NCBI GenBank assembly: GCA_003211275.1 | Contig: QCTE01000004.1 | Location: 1 to 64,000 of the forward strand | Direction: 5' to 3' | Origin: Synechococcus sp. AG-673-A03 | GTDB lineage: Bacteria; Cyanobacteriota; Cyanobacteriia; PCC-6307; Cyanobiaceae | DNA length: 64,000 bases | Shown: piece by piece, positions 58,128 through 64,000 of the stretch | Layout of the letters: each line of letters begins with the position of its first letter | Numbering within the stretch: the first letter of the stretch is position 1 | Translations under genes and position numbers: made by a program | Notes under the pieces: generated by a model | The model's database searches: none | Seen by the model: the letters and a program-made list of their open reading frames with translations, nothing else | What the model was told of the DNA's origin: nothing

Positions 58128-58770
58128 AAACCTTTCAGTTCTGCGGGAACTGGCCAAGACCAATGGTGGCCTCAACGGTGTCGGGGATTTGGTTGATAAC
58201 TTCATCGACAGTGAGGCCATGGTGGTTTGCCTCCAACGTTTCAAAGCTCTGCCCGGTGGCAAGGAGATGGTGGAACAGCGTTATCCACCCTTCCAACCTG
58301 ATATCCCTGCTTTGGAGAAGTTACCGGAGGGAACGCTGGGTCGGGCTTATGCGGGAATGATCCGCCGACTGAACTACGACGCTGATTTTTTCCGACCAAG
58401 AGACACCAGCACTGAAGCGCTCTGGCTGACGCAGCGAATCGCCTCAACCCACGATCTGCATCACGTAATCGGTGGATTCAACACCGAAACGGCTGGTGAG
58501 TCGGGAGTGCTGTCGATCACAGCAACCCAGATCGGTTTTCCTGCCTATGTGCTGTTGAACACGCTGGCGGGGTTCCGCGCATTTCGCTTCCAACCGGATG
58601 AGTTTGAAAAGATCAGCCGAGCGATCGCCGTGGGCAGCCGCATTGGCCTGGAAGCGACGCCTCTTGTGCTGCAGCGCTGGGAGGAAGGCTGGGAGAAACC
58701 TATCCATCAGTGGCGCGAAGAGCTGGGAGTCAAAGCCGCTGTAGGAGAACAGTTTGGGGCGGAGTATTAA
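58093..58770 (+). CDS. Coq4-family protein
   Basis: 225 residues from ATG 58093. It carries the zinc-ligand motif HDxxHx11E exactly: H-D-L-H-H then VIGGFNTETAGE, with the Glu 12 positions past the second ligand His. In eukaryotes Coq4 organises or decarboxylates in ubiquinone synthesis; in cyanobacteria the quinone partner would be plastoquinone. That role is inferred. The convergent SemiSWEET gene overlaps its last 4 nt. Confidence 0.93.
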   Translation: MSRARELLRSVKNLSVLRELAKTNGGLNGVGDLVDNFIDSEAMVVCLQRFKALPGGKEMVEQRYPPFQPDIPALEKLPEGTLGRAYAGMIRRLNYDADFFRPRDTSTEALWLTQRIASTHDLHHVIGGFNTETAGESGVLSITATQIGFPAYVLLNTLAGFRAFRFQPDEFEKISRAIAVGSRIGLEATPLVLQRWEEGWEKPIHQWREELGVKAAVGEQFGAEY

Positions 58771-59036
58771 CGCTCACCAGCCTTCAGGCGGTGGCGAATC
58801 TTCTTCTGCAGCACGAACGATGCTGGGATCAAGGTGAATCCATTAGCCAGGATCACGGGCCCATTCCCACTGAGCAATCCAAACGCCGCCCAGATGGCAA
58901 CGCCGCTGGTAAACAGGCTGTACATCGAAAGGGATATGGAGTGCGTGTCATCGGTGCGCAACGTCTTGATGGCCTGTGGGAAGAAGCTCAAGGTGGTCAG
59001 AGCCGCGGCCACATAACCGATTGCATCCACATCCAT
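58767..59036 (-). CDS. SemiSWEET / PQ-loop small transporter
   Basis: 89 residues from ATG 59036 (an ATG three codons upstream is possible). Three helices with the PQ-loop motif LTTLSFFPQAIKTLRTDDTHSISLSMYSLF, then FGLLSGNGPVILANGFTLIPASFVL. Such half-transporters dimerise to move sugars. The family is clear from size and motif; the substrate is unknown. Convergent with the Coq4-like gene. Confidence 0.9.
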   Translation of the reverse strand: MDVDAIGYVAAALTTLSFFPQAIKTLRTDDTHSISLSMYSLFTSGVAIWAAFGLLSGNGPVILANGFTLIPASFVLQKKIRHRLKAGER

Positions 59037-59093
59037 CCTGAACATCACTGGAGCGGAAGCACTCCATAAACTGCCGCCAGTCTTGCTGCAGTC

Positions 59094-59492
59094 ATGGCAA
59101 TCGGTGTCAACGCCAGCGTTGGGTGCCTGCTGGGCCATTCGCACAGCTGGCAACTCGGCTGGCGTTCAGCCTTGATGCTCAGCGCACTTCTGGGAGCGCT
59201 GCAGCCATCGGTTCAAGCCAGCGAAACAGAAACGCGTCATGCCATGGCTGCCATGGCTGCTTTTACAGAATGCAAAATCATGCACGCCGGCTACAGCCGA
59301 GACAGAGCCCAGAACATCCTGAACACCTGGATCAAAAACAAAGGGTGGGAACAAGAAGCTGAATGGCTGCAGTCACCTCAAGCCATTCGCGTTGTCGCTC
59401 TAACCAGTGAAGCGATGAACAAAAGCTGCAATGACTTTGATCAGAACAGTCCACAGTTCATCCCTGCAATGGAGGCGATCGACGCCATCTGA
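59094..59492 (+). CDS. small secreted hypothetical protein
   Basis: 132 residues. A long hydrophobic start (residues 20-42) ends near QPSVQA-SE. The mature part is helical with two cysteines (FTECKIMH and NKSCND), a paired arrangement that suggests one disulfide. A start nearer 59175 would still include the signal. It is divergent from the SemiSWEET gene. Confidence 0.65.
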   Translation: MAIGVNASVGCLLGHSHSWQLGWRSALMLSALLGALQPSVQASETETRHAMAAMAAFTECKIMHAGYSRDRAQNILNTWIKNKGWEQEAEWLQSPQAIRVVALTSEAMNKSCNDFDQNSPQFIPAMEAIDAI

Positions 59493-59617
59493 ACCTGCTC
59501 GCAACACTGCAGACGACAACGCCTTCTGCCTTTAAGTCCTGAGAATAAATACTCATCCCAGGGCAAGCGGGAATGGTTAAACCGTGAGGGAAGTTGCCAC
59601 ACCGACTGCGCCCAAAC

Positions 59618-60187
59618 ATGTCAAACCCCACCCACGTTCCTGACGCCACATTCCAAACACGTGTCAGAGACGAATCCATCGCAGGAGACAATCCATTCCG
59701 GTGGCAGGAGCTGAGCAGCAAAGACATTTTTGGCGGCAAAAAAGTCGCTCTTTTTGCACTTCCTGGAGCGTTCACACCAACTTGCTCGTCCAACCATCTT
59801 CCCCGCTACGACGAACTCTTTGAGGAATTCAAAAGCCACGGAGTTGATCAGATTATCTGCCTATCGGTGAATGATGCATTTGTGATGTTCCAATGGAGCA
59901 AGCACCTTGGAACCAAGAACATTTTCATGCTTCCTGATGGCAATGGTGAGTTCACCCGAAAGATGGGAATGCTCGTCGAGAAGTCAAATCTTGGCTTTGG
60001 AATGCGCTCCTGGCGTTATTCGATGCTTGTCAATGACATGGTCATTGAAAAAATGTTTGTTGAGCCTGATTTCGCAGACAACTGCCCGACAGATCCTTTC
60101 CAATCCTCTGACGCTGACACGATGATGGCATTTCTGAAAGGGAGCACATCACCAGGGATCGCCAAACCACATGCTTTCGTCGGCTGA
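59618..60187 (+). CDS. peroxiredoxin (Prx5/PrxII type)
   Basis: 189 residues from ATG 59618. The peroxidatic Cys is at about residue 56 in LPGAFTPTCSSNHLPRY, the Prx5 signature, and GNGEFTRKMGMLVEKSNLGFGMRSWRYSM is the conserved centre. No resolving Cys lies in the usual place; one more Cys occurs in ADNCPTDPF. It reduces peroxides using thioredoxin or glutathione and helps against photosynthetic oxidative stress. Confidence 0.93.
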   Translation: MSNPTHVPDATFQTRVRDESIAGDNPFRWQELSSKDIFGGKKVALFALPGAFTPTCSSNHLPRYDELFEEFKSHGVDQIICLSVNDAFVMFQWSKHLGTKNIFMLPDGNGEFTRKMGMLVEKSNLGFGMRSWRYSMLVNDMVIEKMFVEPDFADNCPTDPFQSSDADTMMAFLKGSTSPGIAKPHAFVG

Positions 60188-60225
60188 TTGAAACGCCAAT
60201 CGCCCTCATACTGAGCTGCGTTCTG

Positions 60226-60260
60226 AACCAATGCCTGTTGATCGAAGACAGGCATTGGTT
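60226..60260. repeat. 12-bp perfect inverted repeat
   Basis: AACCAATGCCTG and CAGGCATTGGTT are exact reverse complements around an 11-nt loop, 38 nt past the peroxiredoxin stop. No T-tract follows on either side, so a role as terminator, stabiliser or protein site is open. Confidence 0.8.
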
Positions 60261-60307
60261 GCCTCAGGCTGATTGATCGAGCAAAGCAATGGGCGTCAAG
60301 ACAGAAC

Positions 60308-60808
60308 ATGAAGAGAGCAGACATCGCCAGCAATCTTCTGATCTCCTGCCTGATCTGGGCTGCTGCACCGGCAGCAGCCATCCCATTACCTCTGGTCTGC
60401 GAGTTGACCAGCGAAGAGAGTTCTACGGTGAAGATTCGACTCACTGAACGAACAACAGGATCGCTCAGAGGTGAGTTGATTCAAAACGACAAAACACTCG
60501 GTGTTTTTCAATCGGGGAAACCAAAGCGAGGCAAGGATCCCTGGTGGTCTTTTCAGCAAGATCACCAAAGCTCCAAAGGCATTTCAGTCTTTTTCAAAGA
60601 CACAGAACTCTGGAACCCCTTTCGACGTGTTCCGAGACCACAAGACAGCAACCGAGTTCTATTTGCTGGACTAGGGCCTGCCCTTTGGAATTGGACAGCA
60701 GCTCAAAAAGGTCGAGTTTTTCAAGACAACAGTGATTTATTGAAGGCCGCTGGAGGGCTCTGGTCAATTTCTAGCCAGTGCGTTGGCGGAAGAATCGTTG
60801 ATGGATAG
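60308..60808 (+). CDS. secreted hypothetical protein
   Basis: 166 residues. The signal LLISCLIWAAAPAAAIPLP is followed by a beta-rich mature part with VCELTSEESSTVKIRLTERTTG and SSQCVGG at the end, giving two cysteines. No known family. It lies alone; 48 nt separate it from the inverted repeat upstream. Confidence 0.65.
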   Translation: MKRADIASNLLISCLIWAAAPAAAIPLPLVCELTSEESSTVKIRLTERTTGSLRGELIQNDKTLGVFQSGKPKRGKDPWWSFQQDHQSSKGISVFFKDTELWNPFRRVPRPQDSNRVLFAGLGPALWNWTAAQKGRVFQDNSDLLKAAGGLWSISSQCVGGRIVDG

Positions 60809-60974
60809 CAAGGAGATCTACCGAGACACCCCTTACTTGCTATCAGGGCTAATGCAATCTTGATTCATGAAAATTATGCATTGACTTCGACGAGATAGTT
60901 GCTAAAAAATAATTGTCTGAACATCTCAAACGTCCGAAAATCAGTCTTTCGATTGGCTTGCGCTTTGGCGAATT

Positions 60975-61076
60975 GTGATCTCTATAGCAATTGTTGTCTG
61001 CATTTATGAATGCGCTACAGAAGAAGCAGAAAACCCATCTCAGGCAGAGTTACTCTCTATTTCAAGAGTCGTTTGA
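60975..61076 (+). CDS. possible membrane micro-peptide without ATG
   Basis: The frame opens after TGA 60918-60920 and ends at TGA 61074. Its residues read SFDWLALWRIVISIAIVVCIYECATEE and then a polar tail, a clear single membrane helix. The only canonical start is GTG 60975, inside the helix, giving 33 residues. It may be a real gene with a non-standard start, a frameshifted remnant, or chance. The terminator 46 nt downstream favours a transcribed unit. Confidence 0.35.
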   Translation: MISIAIVVCIYECATEEAENPSQAELLSISRVV

Positions 61077-61121
61077 TCAAGGCAATTGATTAGCCCTGGA
61101 ATGCCGAAAGGTCATTCTGAC

Positions 61122-61149
61122 AAAGCCTCTGCAATCGCAGAGGCTTTTT
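61122..61149 (+). terminator. strong intrinsic terminator with no clear parent gene
   Basis: AAAGCCTCTGC and GCAGAGGCTTT pair over 11 bp around AATC and end in TTTTT. It lies 314 nt past the last secure gene on this strand (60808). Confidence 0.9.
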
Positions 61150-61359
61150 GATGTTCACAACTGGGCTCATTAGGCCAGAAACAACTTATCAATGCCGAGC
61201 AGCAACTATCAAACTCATCATGGTGATCAGAGCTCTTCCATCAAGTGCCAGATCCTTTGTGGCGATTGTCGGCAAAAACTGATTGGATTTGTCCAACTTG
61301 TCGGCACCGTAGGCAAAAAGCTCACTTTGCAACGCAAAAATCTTGCTGATCCTGAAATA

Positions 61360-62451
61360 TTAGACGTTGAACAAAAACTCCATCACGTCACCTTCTTTGA
61401 CTTCATACTCTTTGCCTTCACTGCGAAGCCAACCTTTGTTGCGTGCTTCTGTAAGCGATCCTGCCTCCAGCAATTTCTCGCAACCGATGGTCTGAGCACG
61501 AATAAATCCTCGCTCGAAATCGGTATGGATCACTCCTGCCGCCTGAGGCGCAGTCATCCCAGCCCTGAACGTCCAGGCACGTGTTTCCTTTTCACCGGTC
61601 GTGAAATAAGTGCGCAATCCCAATAAACGATAAGTGGCACGAATCAGACTTTTCAGTCCACCTTCACTGACTCCAAGTCCATCGAGATAGTCCTTTCGTT
61701 CTTCTTCGCCAAGCTCAACCAGTTCCGCTTCCACCTGTGCAGAGATGCGCACGGTTTCAGCGCCCTCCTTCGCGGACAGAGCCACCACCTCCTCGCAGAA
61801 CCCATTTCCTGCAGCAAGGTCGTCTTCGCTCACATTGGTGGCGTAAATGATGGGCTTGGCCGTTAGGAGTCCCAGTGGTTTGATCATCAGCGCTTCTTCA
61901 TCGCTGAGCTCAACGCTGCGCGCAGCACCACCTTCCTCGAGCACAGCCTGAATTCGTTCGAGCGCCGCATCCTCTGCCTGCGCTTCCTTGCTTATTCGCA
62001 TCTGTTTCTTCAGGCGCTCGCGACGTTTTTCAATCTGGGTCAAATCTGAAAGTCCGAGTTCCAGATTGATCACTTCGGCATCACGAACAGGGCCCACCGA
62101 ACCGGACACATGGATGACGTCGTCATCCTCGAAGCAACGCACCACGTGAACAATGGCGTCCACTTCACGAATATTGGCCAGGAACTTGTTGCCGAGTCCT
62201 TCACCCTGACTCGCTCCTTTCACCAGGCCGGCGATATCGACAAACTCCATGCGAGTGGGAATGGTGTCGGCACTTTTGCTCAGATCAGTCAGTTGCTCCA
62301 AGCGCGCATCCGGAACGGACACGGTGCCGACATTCGGTTCGATGGTGCAGAACGGGAAATTGGCTGCCTGGGCCTGGGCATTGGCCACAAGGGCATTAAA
62401 GAGAGTGGATTTACCCACATTGGGTAATCCAACGATTCCGGCTTTGAGCAT
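61360..62451 (-). CDS. ychF: redox-regulated ATPase/GTPase YchF
   Basis: 363 residues, full length. The P-loop GLPNVGKSTLFNAL is at 8-21, DIAGLVKGASQGEGLGNKFL is the switch II region, and YATNVSEDD stands in place of the usual NKxD. The C-terminal TGS domain contains AWTFRAGMTAPQAAGVIHTDFERGFIRAQT. It is an Obg-related ATPase tied to ribosomes and stress control. Divergent from the membrane-fusion gene. Confidence 0.97.
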   Translation of the reverse strand: MLKAGIVGLPNVGKSTLFNALVANAQAQAANFPFCTIEPNVGTVSVPDARLEQLTDLSKSADTIPTRMEFVDIAGLVKGASQGEGLGNKFLANIREVDAIVHVVRCFEDDDVIHVSGSVGPVRDAEVINLELGLSDLTQIEKRRERLKKQMRISKEAQAEDAALERIQAVLEEGGAARSVELSDEEALMIKPLGLLTAKPIIYATNVSEDDLAAGNGFCEEVVALSAKEGAETVRISAQVEAELVELGEEERKDYLDGLGVSEGGLKSLIRATYRLLGLRTYFTTGEKETRAWTFRAGMTAPQAAGVIHTDFERGFIRAQTIGCEKLLEAGSLTEARNKGWLRSEGKEYEVKEGDVMEFLFNV

Positions 62452-62523
62452 GGCGGAAATCTATCGGCAGGTGCGTCTTGGGAACCATCGTTCGGAACAC
62501 GATTGGTCCATTCACGGGCGAGA

Positions 62524-63726
62524 ATGGTTACGAAAGATGTTGAAGGGGCCATGGGCAGCCAAAAAAGCCAGTCCCCAACTGGGGCCACTCCTGAAGCCCT
62601 GCGTGCATTGAGCCGTCTAAGTGGCCTGAAACGCAGGCGTCGTCGCTTGATCGGTGCTGGAGCAGCAGCTGTTCTGTTCACAGCAGGCGGTGTGATCTGG
62701 AGCCAAGGTCCCGGGTCCGATCGTTCGCGTCAGCTGAGTGAGTTCACCGTGGCGGCGGAGCGAGGATCTCTGCCTGGCGTGATTACGGCCAGTGGTGAGC
62801 TGGAAGCGATCCGACGGGTGAACGTGAGCCCAAACAAGAGTGGGTTAGTGGAAGCGCTTTATGTCGATGAAGGCGATGTCGTGACCAAAGGTCAAGTGCT
62901 TGCCCGGATGGACTCCGGTGATCTCCAAGACCGAATGGATGAATTTGCCGCACTCGAGCGGCAGGCCAAGGCGGACTATGAAGCCAAGCGGGCCGAATAT
63001 TTACGCAACCGGCAGTTGGTGGATGTCGGAGCCATCAGCGCATCGGACCTGGATGGTTTCCGAGCTGCCTTCATCAGCAGCAAGGAAGCTCTGACCGCAG
63101 CTCGCGAGCGCATTGAACAACGCAACGTTGAAGGCAATGACCTGCTGATCCGCGCTCCTTTCAGCGGGCTCATTACCGAACGCTTCGCCGAACCTGGATC
63201 CTTTGTCACCCCCACCACAGCAGCTTCAACCAATGCCGGCGCCACCAGCTCATCACTTGTTGAGCTGTCCGAAGGCCTGGAAGCGGCCGCCAAGGTTCCT
63301 GAAAGCGACATCGGTCGCATTCGTATTGGCCAGGACGCCACTGTTCGCGTTGACTCTTTCCCCGATCAGCTTTTTCCGGCAAAGGTGCGAGACATCGCAC
63401 CGCGTGCACTCAAAACCGACAACGTGATCTCATTCGAAGTGGAGCTCACCCTGATCGATCCTCCACCAACCCTGCGGATCGGCATGACTGCAGATGTGAA
63501 CTTCCAGACCGGACGCACCGCCGCCAGCACACTGGTTCCAACAGTGGCAATCGTGACTGAGCAAGGTCAATCAGGCGTTTTGCTGGTTGGCAACAACGAT
63601 GAGCCCACATTCCAGCCTGTGCAGCTCGGTGCCAGCAGCGGCGACAAGAGTGCCATTCTCTCCGGTGTGCAGCCCGGCACACGCGTGTTCATTGACCTGC
63701 CGCCCTGGGCGAAACAGCGCGACTGA
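62524..63726 (+). CDS. membrane fusion protein (HlyD/MacA family)
   Basis: About 400 residues from ATG 62524 (ATG 62551 also plausible, with AAGGGG two bases before it). A signal-anchor helix (RRRRRLIGAGAAAVLFTAGGVIW) precedes a biotinyl-lipoyl-like domain (SPNKSGLVEALYVDEGDVVTKGQVLARM), a coiled helical hairpin (DEFAALERQAKADYEAKRAEYLRN...), and beta barrel segments. It is the periplasmic adaptor of an ABC exporter or tripartite pump; the ATPase/permease should be elsewhere. 24 nt to polA. Confidence 0.9.
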   Translation: MVTKDVEGAMGSQKSQSPTGATPEALRALSRLSGLKRRRRRLIGAGAAAVLFTAGGVIWSQGPGSDRSRQLSEFTVAAERGSLPGVITASGELEAIRRVNVSPNKSGLVEALYVDEGDVVTKGQVLARMDSGDLQDRMDEFAALERQAKADYEAKRAEYLRNRQLVDVGAISASDLDGFRAAFISSKEALTAARERIEQRNVEGNDLLIRAPFSGLITERFAEPGSFVTPTTAASTNAGATSSSLVELSEGLEAAAKVPESDIGRIRIGQDATVRVDSFPDQLFPAKVRDIAPRALKTDNVISFEVELTLIDPPPTLRIGMTADVNFQTGRTAASTLVPTVAIVTEQGQSGVLLVGNNDEPTFQPVQLGASSGDKSAILSGVQPGTRVFIDLPPWAKQRD

Positions 63727-63750
63727 CCGAGCCAGAACCTGCCTTCATCC

Positions 63751-64000
63751 ATGCCAAAAACCAAGGAGAAACCGCTGCTGCTGCTGGTGGATGGCCATTC
63801 CCTTGCCTTCCGCAGTTTTTATGCCTTCAGCAAAGGCGGCGAAGGTGGGTTGGCCACGCAGGACGGACGTCCAACCAGCGTGACCTATGGATTTCTCAAG
63901 GCCCTACTGGATAACTGCAAAGGCCTGAAACCCCAGGGTGTGGCGATCGCGTTTGACACCGCCGAGCCCACCTTCCGCCACAAGGCTGATCCCAACTACA
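63751..64000 (+). CDS. polA: DNA polymerase I, N-terminal part (truncated by window)
   Basis: The first 83 residues are visible. LLLLVDGHSLAFRSFYAF, then GRPTSVTYGFLKALLDN and AIAFDTAEPTFRHKADPNY are the 5'-3' exonuclease (FEN) motif run with the metal-binding Asp residues. The polymerase domain lies outside the window. Confidence 0.93.
   Translation, partial: MPKTKEKPLLLLVDGHSLAFRSFYAFSKGGEGGLATQDGRPTSVTYGFLKALLDNCKGLKPQGVAIAFDTAEPTFRHKADPNY

Larger units (their letters stand above)
60809..61359. other. 551-nt gap holding a short frame and a terminator
   Basis: The stretch contains an open frame of 51 codons with a membrane-like segment (60921-61076) and a strong plus-strand terminator at 61122-61149, each listed separately. 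Otherwise no gene is visible: the plus-strand frame from 61192 runs antisense into ychF and is a shadow. Confidence 0.6.

Noticed and set aside
61192-61626. 144-codon frame with a CxxC-like start upstream of ychF
   Set aside because: It runs more than 260 nt antisense into ychF, and the CGDCRQ match is short; treated as a shadow.

Overview
This window is core chromosome of a marine picocyanobacterium, most likely a Synechococcus of the marine cluster. The signs are petH with an N-terminal CpcD-type domain (phycobilisome-linked ferredoxin-NADP reductase), chlI, petG, cytM, a crtL-type lycopene cyclase, sasA with a KaiB-like sensor domain, the zwf-opcA pair, and the small RNA Yfr1 lying between guaB3 and trxA. 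Coding density is high, many neighbours overlap by 1-4 nt, and GTG and TTG starts are frequent. Strain assignment is inference.

Layout. 1-7650: accessory-looking stretch with an MFS exporter, a tandem pair of paralogous unknown genes, pepN and small secreted or unknown proteins. 7751-11190: sasA, tRNA-Glu with its terminator, an SRPBCC protein and petH with a repeat-bearing leader. 11296-17263: rightward block zwf-opcA-cobB-acylphosphatase-histidine phosphatase-GAP membrane protein (oxidative pentose phosphate entry plus corrinoid synthesis). 17302-21186: leftward operon folD-crtE-DUF212-RecD-like helicase. 21231-30415: HD-domain membrane protein, RluA-type pseudouridine synthase, several small proteins including a Nif11-like one, a sugar-type ABC permease and leuA. 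30545-35983: GH57 enzyme, lycopene cyclase and gyrA. 36123-45181: CAAD protein, guaB3, yfr1, trxA, hisH, rsmD, petG, cytM, trmJ-like, a beta-lactamase-fold hydrolase, DUF3370, chlI, ruvC. 45182-48300: gene-sparse stretch that nevertheless holds at least six small genes, three of them under 60 residues. 48348-55187: methyltransferase, 5-FCL, sufE, hom and a two-gene peptide-type ABC module. 55219-64000: esterase-like hydrolase, MFS, Coq4-like, SemiSWEET, peroxiredoxin, a gap with a terminator, ychF, a membrane-fusion protein and the start of polA.

Functional links. petH makes NADPH in the light, while zwf and opcA generate and control it in the dark; sasA is the clock output kinase that times such switches; trxA is the redox regulator. 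petG and cytM belong to electron transport, chlI to chlorophyll and crtE/crtL to carotenoid synthesis. I saw no phage, insertion sequence, CRISPR or defence system. The most unusual items are short features: a perfect 11-bp hairpin that contains the hisH start codon, an NblA-like 59-residue gene, a 56-residue zinc-ribbon gene, a short membrane-peptide frame with its own terminator and no ATG, and a repeat-encoded basic micro-ORF upstream of petH.
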